NCBI RefSeq assembly: GCF_020921035.1
Contig: NC_063151.1
Coordinates: 32,370,934 to 32,434,933 of the forward strand
DNA from: Rhodamnia argentea
Taxonomy: Eukaryota; Streptophyta; Magnoliopsida; Myrtales; Myrtaceae
Length of the DNA: 64,000 bases
Direction: 5' to 3'
Within the stretch, counting starts at the first letter, position 1. Every line of letters starts with the position of its first letter. Below the pieces are notes generated by a model. That model saw only the letters and a list, made by a program, of their open reading frames with translations, had not been told where the DNA came from and searched no databases. Shown here piece by piece: positions 22,958-37,860 of the stretch. The position numbers were made by a program, and so were the translations under genes.

Positions 22958-23248
22958 CTGCGAAGACAGCGACATCAAAAAAAAGGGGGGAAAGGGGATG
23001 AGTTCAGATCGACTAAAGTGCGAGAGAGCGGACGAGATCGCTCGTTTGTACAAAAAGAAAGACGAATCGAAGGTTATCGCGTGAATGCCGAAACGACGAG
23101 ACCATGGTGTTCGATCATACCCGTTTCTCCTTCGCACGCGAGTGAAGCGACTTCTCCGTCCGCAGCAGCGAGCTGAATTTTGCCGTCTTCTCCGAGTCTT
23201 GGAATGCTCAGAAAGAGAGAGAGAGAGAGAGACAGAGTGATGGAGATC

Positions 23249-23273
23249 TGGGCCTGGCCGATTTTCATGGGCC
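23249..23273. promoter_or_regulatory. Two site II elements upstream of QCR6
   Basis: TGGGCC occurs at 23249-23254 and again at 23268-23273, upstream of a CT-rich leader. Paired site II elements (TGGGCC/T) are known to bind TCP factors and to drive nuclear genes of the plant respiratory chain and of protein synthesis. Their position fits the QCR6 promoter. A role here is inferred. Confidence 0.5.
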
Positions 23274-23762
23274 GTTCCGAGTGCGCAGATGCTTTTTCCC
23301 TTCTTGATCTGTTCTTTCTGGATATGGTTCGTTTCAGCTCTGAGTAAATTAAAAAAGAATACTTTCTACCTCATCTAAATAAAATATAAAGCATTGCCCA
23401 ACTTTCAAAACATTGACTTTTTGAAAGACAACAAAAAAAGCATGTAAGCAGGAAATTTTGATGAAGTGTAAAAATAAAGTTAATTCAGACAGACATTTGC
23501 CTTTTATAAATATTGTTGCGCCCATATTTTTGCTTTTATCTGAGCTCAAAATACCCGAAGTCTTTCGAAATATGCCGGTGTTGATATGAAGATTCGCTGA
23601 TAAATTTCACGACAATTTTTCGTTGTGTAGGCAGATGAGAGTGCAATATTAGCACTCTCACCTGCCTATCGAACGCACGAAATTGCATACTATGTTTCCA
23701 AATTATATAGCAAATTATGAATCTTTATATTATGTTTGATCACGCGTAATTTCAGTTTCTAT

Positions 23763-24316
23763 TAGGGGTGAGCAAAAAAGATCCCTCGGACTGGGACCGC
23801 CCGGATCGAGACCGATGGTCCGGTTCCCGATTTTAGGGGGATCCGGTTTCGATTCCCGGTTCCTAAAATTGGAACCGGTGACCAGGCAATCCAATTCCCG
23901 GTTCTAGGGCCCAGGACCGGACCGGACCAGACCAAACCGGTCCTTTTTTCAATTTTTTTTTTTTAAAACAAACATAACGTTTACTTGTTGTTTAGGTTTA
24001 GGTCATTTAGAATTCGATTCAGAGCTACCAATTGAAGAAGTCTTGACTCCGCCGAACTCGCGGTACACCGACCATTGTTTCCTCGATCTCGAGCTCGATC
24101 GCGTTTTCTATTAAAGTGTGCATCCACTTTTCGAAACCGCGGACCGAAAACCCTTAGAATCGCCCGGGAACCGAACCAAACCGACGGTCCGGTCCGGTTC
24201 CCGGTTCTGAGGGTGGCCGGTCCGGTCCGCGATTCCTAAAAGTGGGAATCGGGACCATCGGTCCGATTCCCGATTTTTTATGGGAACCGGACCGGATCGG
24301 GAACCGCTCATCCCTA
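23763..24316. mobile_element. hAT-type MITE with 8-bp target duplication
   Basis: The 554-bp element begins TAGGGGTGAGC and ends GCTCATCCCTA. It is flanked by gtttctat (23755-23762) and atttctat (24317-24324), an 8-bp duplication with one mismatch, as expected for hAT elements. The arms are dense in GGTTCCCG, CCGGTCC and GGACCG words. The centre has no transposase. Related copies are at 843-1294 and 40077-40681. Confidence 0.75.
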
Positions 24317-25447
24317 ATTTCTATTTCAATAGAGTAGCAGGTTGGGGGTGTGAGGACTAGCGTGGTGGGGCGTGAGCTCCCCCATCACTCCAATGGATGG
24401 AGGATGATCACGGCAACCCATAATTTTGTGACTCCTCATCTCTCGTGCGAAAAAGGAATATGATCAACGCGGCGGACCAGCAATCCGCACACACAGAATA
24501 GAGAGGCGAAGAACGAGATTGTTAGCAAGTGATTACATCGATCGTCTTCACCTGCGACAAGGCGGCAAGGTGCCGATGCGTGAAGAGACGAGTAATTTCG
24601 AGTAATGGAGATTTTCTTGAATAAGTATATGAACAGGTGTTCAAATAAAAAGGGAACGGAGTGGGGTGATCGAAAAAAAAAAAAGAGAAATGTCGTCAAT
24701 GGAAGAAGGAAAATATAGGACAGAACGTATGGCTTGAATATCGAAAGACTAGCACGGATGCAAGGATAAAAAAAAAAACACAATCACCACCAAGGCATAA
24801 AGGACACGCCACTAGTCAAGAATATAGATCGGGATTCATGACAGAAGCTCACCACCGAGATTTAAAGGACAATCACCAACCAGGCTAAAGGGCTTTTGGT
24901 TCATAAACGAGGAAGAATTCAATTTCCAATACTAAAGAAACCGATATTAAGCAATTCAATTCATGCAGAGAGATTTTCATTCATTCATTCGTATGCCTAC
25001 CTTACGATGGAGAATACTTTCTATTAATAGAGGGACTAAGACAAAGGTAATAGAAAAAGGAAATAAAAGACAACTAAAATTCCTTCACAAGCTTTGTGCA
25101 GCCAATACAATCTTCAAAGATGTACTAATATCAAAGAAAATAACTCTAATCAACCTCTCATTGATATGTTTTGAATTGACATCAAATCAGCAACTAATCG
25201 GGCAAAATATATCTTGAATATGGCATCAAATCAACAACTAATATGGCAAGAGCATATCTTGAACAAGCCGTTGAATTAGCAATCAATTTGACGAACCGGT
25301 AATTTTATTGGGAAGTAAAGAATCAATACTTTATTATCGATATTCCTAGTCGATAATCTTCATGTCGATTTAAATATCTAAATTATATATGTTGTTAATT
25401 ATTTTTTAAAAGTAATATCAAAAATCATTTCTTAAATATTTAAATTA
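24317..25447. other. Intergenic, no gene seen
   Basis: AT-rich DNA. Open frames at 24436-24783 (-) and 24963-25217 (+) are low-complexity and match no family I know. Confidence 0.4.
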
Positions 25448-26180
25448 TTTATTGGGAAAATTCCAATTAAGGGCTCGAAGCGCTTTCATTTTCTCAAATA
25501 AGGGATTGAAGTGCTATCATTATTTCAAATAAAGACCTGAAGTGAAAATTTTTTCTAATAAGGGCCTAAAGTGGCCATATCGGTCTCAAAAAATGGCATC
25601 TCACCAATTAATTAGGGGCATTTTTGTCATTTATTTTTTTAAAATTTTTCTTTGTTTATTCCTCTTATCTTTTTGCTATAAAAAAAAAAAAGCACATAGG
25701 CCGGATGCCCTTGTGGACGCCACCCCACCATCGATGGGGCAACGAAGGTAGTCATCGGGGTCACCGGGGACCTCGCCAACTAGTGGCGAGGGTCGCCGGC
25801 CCTTGCCCAGTTGCAGCCGCGGCCCTTTCTCGGACACGGGCAAGGGCCCGCCGGTCCGCGGGGCGCGGGAGGAGCGGAGACCCGACGACAACTACCGCTG
25901 CCCCACCGGCGGGAGGGCGATCCTCCCCCCTATGTTTCCTTTTTTTTTTTTTTTGTATTTTAACTTATCGAATTAAAATTATATTTTAACCAATACGTCC
26001 CTAACCGGTCAGAATATTTAGCCGGCCAGCCTGCCGGTAAAGGGAGGCCATTATTTGAAATATGCATAATCATTTCAGGTCCTTATTTAAAATAAGAAGG
26101 GCATTTTAAATTCTTATTTAAAATAAAAATCATTTCAAATTTTTATTTAAAAAAATAAGTACACTTTGGGTCTTGGCCAA
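25448..26180. mobile_element. Foldback element with GC-rich core
   Basis: The left arm repeats a unit of about 30 bp four times (aagggctcgaagcg, aagggattgaagtgc, aaagacctgaagtg, aagggcctaaagtgg). The right arm carries the inverse (caggtccttatttaaaa and similar). Between them lies a core that is extremely G+C-rich at about 25730-25930. A related piece sits in an intron at 45832-46145. Confidence 0.6.
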
Positions 26181-26482
26181 ACATCTAAAATATCACGTCA
26201 GCAAATCCTGCGAAATAGAAAGGACTTTCGTTCGACCCGGGGCAGATGCCGGTAGGACCAGCCCACAAAATCTCGTCCGTCGCTGTTGAGAAACAAACTT
26301 CCCCGCGGTCTCCTCGTCGTCTTCTTCCTCCTCCTCCCTTCCTCGTTTTCATTCGTCGATGTTGCAGCTCACGCTCTCCGAAACCTCTCTCGCTCTCTCT
26401 CTAAAAGCTTAATTAGGACAAAGAGCGTTATCCTGGGCGACGGGACACGAACCACGAGCCCCTTACCTCGCAGCGCGGCTGC

Positions 26483-26488
26483 CACGTG
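26483..26488 (+). promoter_or_regulatory. G-box upstream of FBPase
   Basis: The palindrome CACGTG occurs within GCCACGTGTC about 250 bp before the FBPase ATG. G-boxes are bound by bZIP and bHLH factors and are common in light-, sugar- or ABA-regulated promoters. A role here is inferred from position only. Confidence 0.4.
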
Positions 26489-26734
26489 TCATCGGAAGCT
26501 TCGTCTGGCTCCAAGGATAGACCCATCTTCTCCCTCTTTCACACACTAATTCGTAATTATCCACACGCTACGACGCTCCTGCCATATTCTTTATTCGCCA
26601 TCGTTATCACCTCTCCTCGAATAAAGCGAATTCTGAGCTGACCTTACCTTACCTTTCCTTTCTTGAAGGCTTTACGCGCAGAAGGCGCGTCCGAGTGATT
26701 TCAGAGAAGAGGAGGGAGTGAGAGGGTGGGAGAG

Positions 26735-30384
<3,650 letters not shown>

Positions 30385-30626
30385 AGTTGTAGTTTGCTCC
30401 TTTCTTCACATCTGACAAGACCGTTTCCCGGCCACCAGGCTTGACCGATCATGGGTTCACAAGATTAGAACGCTCTGTATTGTTTTGGTTTAACCAGATG
30501 CTTTAATCAAATACTTGTCAGCAACCTTTGTTTATCTTTGATTGACTGAAAGTCTAAATTACAGTGATTTGCTAGCACAAGCATGTACTCTAATATGTGC
30601 TCGCCAGTTACCAGGATGCTTTTTAG

Positions 30627-31064
30627 GTAGACTTACTAAATTGGGTCATAAACCCATTTTTTAACCCATATATGATGGGTTGGGTCATTTTATGGATTAG
30701 TTTTATTAAATAAATGGATCATAAATGGATTTAAACATGACATGAGTGATAAATGGGTCATAAATAAATCATAAATGGATTTACAACGTATTTAAATTCA
30801 ATTCACCTCTACAACTCTTTCTTCATTCTCTCTCGTTCTCGCTTGATTTCTCACTTATTATTCACTTCATATTCCCAACTCGGTTTGAGTATGAGTTTTT
30901 ATAGATTGATTAAATATGGAAGTGTTTTAAGAATATGGGTCTGAGTGAATATGTGTTGAATATGAGTTGCTAAAATTGTATTGCAATAAATGGGTCATAA
31001 ACAAATTTATTTGAATAGAACCATTTATGGCCTAATCCAAATTCAATCCATCCGTACAAGGACT
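30627..31064. mobile_element. MITE of the 'gggtcataaatggg' family
   Basis: The left part has aaattgggtcataaaccc and atgatgggttgggtcatt. The right part has aataaatgggtcataaac and ccatttatggcctaatcc, an imperfect inverse. It lies in the 3' flank of FBPase. Confidence 0.45.
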
Positions 31065-31093
31065 CTACTTTTTGATAAGAGGGTAACAGCTAA

Positions 31094-31587
31094 GGGTGCG
31101 CATGAAATCACTTTTACTTCTGGATTTCTCTACCGGAAGTCAATCCGGGAGGGAAATCCGTTTGGTAAAAACCTTGCCGAAGTAGAAATCTGTTTGGTAA
31201 AAAAATTAACTTCTGGTAGGATTTTCAACTTATGGTAGAATTTTTAACTTCCGGCAAGATTTTTTGCCAACTTTGAGAAGTAATTTTTTTTTATTTCTCC
31301 ACCTTAGAATCACTTCTTCGATCACATTGACCTCCACCGACCGCCCATCGCCGCCCGCCCGCAGCCGCCGGTCACCGGATGCCGGCCGCCGCCGACCGGC
31401 CGTCGAAGATTTTGTTAATAATGTTCTAGAAGTAGAAATTTTCAACCATAATTAAACGAATTTTTCTGATCGGAAGTTAATCCGAAGTAAAAGTAGAAAA
31501 ATCATCTTCTGCTTTGAAGGAGAAGTTGAGAAATCAACTTCTGGTCAGAAGTTGAGAAATCAATCTGAAGTGTTACCATGCGCACCC
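31094..31587. mobile_element. Tourist-type MITE (PIF/Harbinger-like)
   Basis: The 494-bp element begins GGGTGCGCATG and ends CATGCGCACCC, with TAA directly repeated on both sides (31091-31093 and 31588-31590). A 3-bp TAA target duplication with GGG-type ends is the PIF/Harbinger (Tourist) signature. Internal words such as acttctgg, ggaagt and gaagttgagaaatcaac occur in both orientations. The middle (about 31330-31410) is GC-rich with ccgcc repeats. There is no transposase. Confidence 0.8.
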
Positions 31588-31626
31588 TAAGTGGTCACTC
31601 CAAGCCACCAGACTCGATGATTGCAG

Positions 31627-31819
31627 GAAGCATGAGTTTTCTGCGTCTGCCTTCTTCCCGTTGATGCTGACAAAATTTGTAGTTTGTCTTGGGATATGGC
31701 TTGTGATGTTGACTTTGTCTCCACAACATAAAGTTCTGCATGCTCTTGCAAAATCTCCTATACACACGACCTCTGAAGATGCTGATGATGATCATTTAAG
31801 CCTAGATGATGCAAAATAA
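31627..31819 (+). pseudogene. Orphan C-terminal exon of an unknown membrane protein
   Basis: A good acceptor, gactcgatgattgcag, precedes an open frame of 63 codons ending in TAA. The frame encodes KHEFSASAFFPLMLTKF, a hydrophobic stretch VVCLGIWLVMLTL and an acidic tail ending DDDHLSLDDAK. The composition looks like a genuine last exon with one membrane segment. I see no upstream exons in the 1.2 kb back to FBPase, and a MITE sits 40 bp before it. It may be a gene fragment or a last exon whose partner exons I missed. Family not recognised. Confidence 0.35.
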
Positions 31820-32678
31820 ATTAATCTCTTTTGCTGTTGTGTCAAGAAGGTCGAGGTATGTAGCTGTGCAACAAAAAAGGAATAAAACATGTGCCTTAAA
31901 ATCCCCAAACTTTGTTTTTCCCCCTTTCATTATTCCCCCATCGCTATTACTTCATTCTGTTCATCTATGATATGTCAGTAACCTCTCTGTAAATTACAAA
32001 ATGATGGAGAAATAGAGAACCGATAAAAAAGAGCGAAGATGGCGAGCATATTGCTTCAGCTGTTTGGGCCCGTCCCAATACATGATCATGAAACTTCATG
32101 ACAGATAACGTGACATGAGTTGTTGGAGCTAGGCAATTGTGAATGAATGGTTGAAATGCATATACAAACATTATGGTGTGATCTCAATGGAGGGGGTTAT
32201 TTCCTTCACCTTGAAAGAACAAACATAAGAAATGACATGACAATTTTGAATACCGGAAGTGTCGACATATTTTCATTTGCCAATGGGGTCGACTCATTAA
32301 CTCTTACTGCTTGTTTCTCGCAACCGCAAAGACACAAGTGGGTATCTCATCGATGCTTTAAATTTCAAACGTTACATTAGACATTTTGTTCTTCAAATGC
32401 CTAATGTTACCGAACTATGCATGAAAACAACCCTTCAAAAGCTGTAAAACTAAACTCTGCGACAATATCAAAAAACTATCATCAATCATTAGACAGCACA
32501 TCAAATTAAGTATCAAATCATGTCATTATATTGACCGCCGCTTCCACCATAGCACGATCGGTTCAAAACTAAAACAATGACCAGGAAAGCCAGCTAAGGA
32601 CTACAATACAGAAACATAAAGATGATCCATCACAGTTGGGTTGCCGCTTAAAAGGTGGCCGAGCTTTTCCCTTCAGAA
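31820..32678. other. Intergenic and LSM3 3' flank
   Basis: I see no gene. The part nearest 32678 should be LSM3 3' UTR. Confidence 0.4.
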
Positions 32679-34365
32679 TCATGCCGTCCTTAGAGGAGGA
32701 GATACCAAAATGACACCATCCCCTCTAACAAAGAGAAATGGAACTGTGCGTTTTGTGGTCTGAGAGTCAAGCATAGACGAAAAACAAGTTAAACAGTATC
32801 TTGAAACAGGAATACAATGAGCAAAAAGATGGTTAGACGATATTTGGAAACTGAGAAAGATCTCATTGAATTCCAATTTCTAATAAATATCCATTGAAGT
32901 GTACCCAAAGATTCAACTGATTGCCCACCTTCGAAATTGATATTTTGGAGTTTATCATGAAGAATTAAGTAATGATCTCAGACTTTCCAATTACTGCAAA
33001 CCAAGCTTTTAAAATGTTCAGAGCTATTGGAGACTTTTCAAATATTATGAATTACCGGCAGACTCCACTTTGTACCGCATTTATATCGACCCTAAACTTT
33101 ACAACTAAGCGGAGAAAACAAAGATTATGCACCATTTTTTTTTTTTTTTTGCAAGATTTCCACTGGCCTAACAATCATCTGGATAAGATACGGAGAAATT
33201 AGAGGAGAATAACATACCCGTACAATCTCTTCATAAGTTTCATCATCAATTTCTACAGTAGTAACGACTTCCTCAACATCCCCGAGTATCATGTTCAAAT
33301 GCTGATCATATGCCTGCAACAGATGAAATTTTTACCCCCAGAGATTAGTATTGGAGAATACTTGAGATGCTAAATTCGAGGACTTGGCGTTACGAGAGGA
33401 AAAAAAAAACAGAATTCAGCTGTCCGAAGTTTTCATGCACAATCTGCCCCACATATGGTGTAATTTGAAAATCTGACATTTCATCATGGTGATGCCGACT
33501 ACTGCTTCAAAAATCGCCATGTTGACCTGATTTGTAGTACTAAGTGGAGAGAATCTACTTCAAGATAACATCTTATTAGCAGCTCTTCTACCAACTGCAG
33601 CTTTAAGCACCAGTACATGCCTAACAACAACTAGACGTGACCAAGTTATTCTTTCCATCAAGATAACATCTTATTAGCAGCTCTTCTACCAACAGCAGCT
33701 TTAAGTCTCGCCTAACAACGAGTAGATGCGACCAAGTAGTTCCTTGAAATGGGGCAAGCATCTAATTTGAGACACACTAACTTAGCCACAAAAGATCAGT
33801 GCCTACATTGGTCACGAAAGATAAACGAAATACCCATTTCACTTCAGCATGCCAATAACTCAAATCTATAAAAAATTGACTACTCATTGTCGCCTCGAAA
33901 AGATGTGCTTCCCGCTCAACTTAATATGATCAGCAAACACATATGTCGTGAAAGCCCCCTACAAAATTGGTCCATCTATGATCATCCTCCCAAAATATTA
34001 CACTCGAATTCGAGAAATTCATCATAAACAAAGAGAGGCGGGAAAAGAAAAAGCCGAAGCGATTGGAACCCCGATAAACCCTAGTCCTTAATAACTCGAT
34101 TATCCCGAAAACCAAAGTACAGCATTCCTAGAGAAGAACCCATTGTAAAGAAAACCCTGAAAAGCAGTTCAAGAAACAAGCACGTATAGAAGGGAAGCAA
34201 TCAGAGGAGTGGCGTGGAGTGGAGTGGAGTGGGGTTGGATGTACTCACATGGAGCTTGCCTCGGAGCTCGCGGTCGGAGCGGAGCTTGACGTAGATACGC
34301 TCGTCGAGGCTGAGCCTGATCAGATCCAAAGGCTCCTTCACCGCGCTCTCTTCCTCGCTCGCCAT
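32679..34365 (-). CDS. LSM3: U6 snRNA-associated Sm-like protein LSM3
   Basis: LSM3 is a subunit of the heptameric LSM1-7 ring (cytoplasmic mRNA decapping and decay) and LSM2-8 ring (nuclear U6 snRNA binding, splicing). Exons in order: 34249-34365, 33218-33313, 32679-32759, joined in frame to 97 aa, the usual length. The protein starts [20 protein letters not shown]. The Sm1 motif spans [20 protein letters not shown] and NMILGDVEE. The Sm2 motif is [13 protein letters not shown] near the C terminus. LSM3-specific features are the acidic [10 protein letters not shown] linker and the ending PPLRTA. Introns are 935 bp and 458 bp, and the first holds a local duplication. A second paralogue elsewhere in the genome is common in plants, so A/B naming is not possible. 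Confidence 0.95.
33561..33742. repeat. 98-bp tandem duplication in LSM3 intron 1
   Basis: caagataacatcttattagc and the following agctcttctaccaac begin at 33561 and again at 33659. Both copies continue through cagctttaag and ctaacaac to gaccaagt. It is intronic with no effect on the protein. Confidence 0.8.
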
Positions 34366-34472
34366 CTCCTTCTTCCTCTTCCTCCTCCTTCGCGCCTCTC
34401 TGTCCTCTGCAACTGCGAGCGACCGCGAGGACCGTATGAAAATTTCAGCTTCGAAATATGAAAGAGTTTCGC

Positions 34473-34481
34473 TTTTTTATA
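34473..34481 (-). promoter_or_regulatory. TATA box of LSM3
   Basis: The minus strand reads GGTATAAAAAAGCG about 110 bp before the ATG, a near-consensus TATA box at a sensible distance. Confidence 0.6.
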
Positions 34482-34530
34482 CCGAGTCAGTTTCAACGAA
34501 CAAACAAAACCTAAAAAAAAAAAAAAAAAT

Positions 34531-35056
34531 TAAATATCACGAAAAATTTCAAATTGATATATTTGTGTTAAATTTATTTTAAATTATATTTTTGATTACA
34601 AAAAATTCTAAACTAATATATCAATGATAAATTTATCCCAAATTATTTTTTTGACCATTAAAAATCCTAAATTGATACTTTTATGATAAATTTATCATAA
34701 ATTAATTTTTTTTATCAAGAAAAATTTCAAGCTAATACATCTTAAACAAATTTACCTTCTATTAAATTAGATTAATATCGCAAAAAATCTCAAATTGATA
34801 AATTCGTGACAAACATAAGATGAAAATCATAAAATAGTACACCCCGTGAACTGCTACATAACATTCAACTTAGCAATTTGACAGTTAAATTTAACGAAAA
34901 TTAACATATGGTAAATTTGTCACATATGTACTAGTTTGGGGTAAATTTATCACAAGTGTACAAGTTTGGGATTTTTGGTAGTCAAAAAAATAATTTTGAA
35001 TAAATTTATCACGGGTATATCAATTTAAGGTTTTCCATAGTATTAGTCCAAAACAA
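34531..35056. mobile_element. AT-rich foldback element with subrepeat arms
   Basis: The left arm repeats a unit of about 60 bp (aaaaattctaaactaatata, aaaaatcctaaattgatact, with tgataaatttatc). The right arm has the inverse (gtacaagtttgggatttttg, aaatttatcacaagtg). The spacer lies around 34810-34900. It sits just upstream of the LSM3 promoter. Confidence 0.6.
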
Positions 35057-35853
35057 AAAGAAAAAGTAGCACAAAGAAATTTTTTTTGAATTTCGTGATT
35101 TGTAGCACCAAATAAATTTTTCACTATCTTATTGTACTTTAATAAAATCAGAATTTTTTTAAAAACATCAAGTCGTTTTGTGTACTATATTCGAAGAATT
35201 TGTGTTTTTTTCCTCACTATTAAGGAATGCTTTTAGACGTAGATGTTATGGAAATATCGGGCGAAAAATATCGACGTGAAAAAATCATAGGCAGTGAGAC
35301 ATCTTATTATTTGTGTAAAATATGTTGCTAACATTGATGTTTTTTCGATTCAAAATGAATGAAATATCACCGGCAATTTAATAAACTTACCTAATGTAAA
35401 GCTTTGATTTAATTAGATTTTATCATCGCGATGGGAATGTAATTGTTGTTTTGTTGCGGAAAATCTTCAAAGAGGAACTTCCTTTTGTTTCTTCTGAATT
35501 CTGATCATCCCATTATATTTACGTATATGTAAAAAAAGAATCGATAAAATAAAAGGAGTCTGATGATAGTGTGCATAATAAAAATATAAGGTTTTAAGCA
35601 TGTGATTGTGTCAAAAATTAGTTTATATTGAGATTTGTATAAATTCTATTTGACAATTGATTGCTCAACAATGTAAAAATTTTCATAATTTCTCTTTTCG
35701 ACAGGACTAATTTCCGTAAATGTAAAATCTAAAAATATAAAAAGAAACATAGTGTCTTTAGTTTACCTCTTTAATACATGTAAGAGACTCGCGATAGATA
35801 AACAAAATCAAAACATATGGTATTTTTAAGTGGCTCGCATTATTTTTACCCCA
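35057..35853. other. Intergenic, AT-rich
   Basis: No reading frame or motif I can support. Confidence 0.4.
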
Positions 35854-36304
35854 CTCCTAACACCTCCTTAGTACATTGAATTGTCCATATCATCCCTTGT
35901 GGGTCTCATTCTTGATTTACGATTATTTTTTATCTTTTTTTCCTTTCCTTTTTCAATTTTACTAAAAGGAAAACTTGTCACACCCTGCACCCATTGGCAC
36001 GCCAACATCCCTTCTATGTCATCAAGTTGTGAACACATTTATTTTATCTTTTAAATTAAGTGTACGCGGAAAACGATTCACTTCCCCGGACAAACATACA
36101 GCATGGATAGTCGGAAGGAAAATAACAAACAATAGATAGTAAAAGCTCTTTTTATTTAATTACTATTAACCCTGGGAGAACTACAACATGTATAGGCATA
36201 CCACTAGGTTGTTCCCTACCAAACCACATATGCAAAAAAGGGTGAGGCGATTGGGTTAACCTAATTCCGCTACAAAAAAGGCAGTCCATAAATATAAGCC
36301 TTTA

Positions 36305-36680
36305 GAACTTATCACCACAGTTGACCATACCTTGGGGGAGGCTCCGGGTCAAACTCCTCCTCATCATCCGGACCGATATTCGGATAGGTAATGGCTCCAT
36401 CCGGAGGGATGAGGTCTAGAGGATTCCAAATCTCTTCTCCAATGACACCACCCAGGGGTGGGGGTCCATCAAAGCCTCTAATTGGGCTGTATAAGTCATT
36501 TCCATCCTTAAGAAATCATGACAGGAACTCATGCGATTGCCACATCTCAAACCCCTCGTCAACCAAGACGTTCGTCACGTGCTTCCGGTACCATCTTTAT
36601 GGTCATATCATGTAGTCTACCACTATGGTATCCATATCCATGGGCACCCCAAAACGCGTAATCGGAGGTAGACGGTTCAT
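36305..36680 (-). pseudogene. Decayed reading frame of unknown (probably transposon) origin
   Basis: One minus-strand frame runs from MNRLPPITRFGVPMDMDTIV through WYRKHVTNVLVDEGFEMWQ and IRGFDGPPPLGGVIGEE to DEEEFDPEPPPRYGQLW. It is broken by three in-frame stops. The acidic, Pro-rich composition looks protein-coding. I do not recognise the family. Location inside the inverted-repeat segment suggests a dead transposon gene. Confidence 0.4.
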
Positions 36681-36958
36681 TCTATTGGAACAACAACAAT
36701 GAGAATAATCTCAGCAAGTTAACGACCTAAGCCTGGATTAGGAGGTCAACTCATCTCGAATGCAATAAAACCCGCAATGTAGTACAATAAATACAAGTAT
36801 GCTATCACACAATCATAGACAATTTTACTTTACCTTGGCACGCATTTTACACGTTACAATCCACCGTACGCAATACAATGCAATTAAATAAATAACGCAA
36901 TCAAAACACATGTAAACCTTCTTATGCATAGTGCGCTCAAGCATACTCTCGTTATTAC

Positions 36959-37255
36959 GGCCACTCGGGCACGCCTGTCCTCACATGGGGGTCTTCCAAC
37001 TCTACCGGGCATATAATCATTCGATCAATTATGGCTAATCGAGGGCACGCCCGTCTCCCTATGAGGTTTCCGACTGTACCGGGTATTTATCCATTCGATC
37101 AATTAAGGCTGATCGAGGGCACGCCCGTCTTGTTACAAGGGTATTTCGACTCATTATGGTATTTATCTATCGGATCAATTACGGCCGATCGAGGGTACTC
37201 CCGTCTTCCTACGGGGTCTTCCGACTTATCCAGGTATTTCTCGAATTAGTGTAAC
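36959..37255. repeat. Four tandem copies of a 74-76-bp unit
   Basis: Units begin at 36959, 37033, 37107 and 37183. The core is ggc(t/c)-atcgagggcacgcccgtc followed by a variable part ending attcgatcaatta. The first unit is the most diverged (ggccactcgggcacgcctgt). Confidence 0.8.
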
Positions 37256-37559
37256 TCTTATGCCAAATACGTAATAAATAAATTACACGTGATTACAACA
37301 CATAATTCGACTATTAAACTCGGCATACTTTCATATCCAAATGTTATTGAGGATTGCCAATCAAATTATTTAGTTATATATGTCAATTTATATGGCTATT
37401 CGCAACATCGACATCATAATTTAATATTAAATATTACACAAGAATACATTTACGAATATAATACTTGATTGTCGAAATTAATTTATTTAATTAGAGAATA
37501 TTAATTATCAAAATAATTCGATAACCTATCGCTTGAATAGCGACAACTTATTACTAATT

Positions 37560-37860
37560 TAACGATAGCCTATCATGTAAATAGTGATAGTTTATTAATA
37601 AAAAACCCATAACTTATCATAAAATTTTTCAATAGCTTATCATAAAAATTCTCGATAGCTTATCATGAAAATATCGATAGATTATCACATAAATATATAT
37701 AGCTTATCATGAAAATATAGATAGTTTATCACATAAATATTGATAGCTTATCACATAAATACCGATAACTTATCATGAAAATATAGATAGCTTATCATGA
37801 AAATAAAGATAACTTATCATAAAATAGTGATATCTTATCATGTCCACTTATCACTTATCA
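37560..37860. repeat. Degenerate minisatellite, unit about 20 bp
   Basis: The word atagcttatcatgaaaata, with variants such as gataacttatcataaaa and gatagtttatcacataaat, is repeated about 13 times. The phase is slightly irregular. Confidence 0.8.

Noticed and set aside
24436..24783. 115-codon minus-strand frame rich in Phe
   Set aside because: T-rich low-complexity translation, and no conserved motif.
36959..37255. Possible CRISPR-like repeat-spacer pattern
   Set aside because: The variable parts are diverged versions of one linker, so this is a simple tandem repeat.
37560..37860. Possible CRISPR-like array
   Set aside because: Units are contiguous and degenerate with no unique spacers, and the DNA is plant nuclear.
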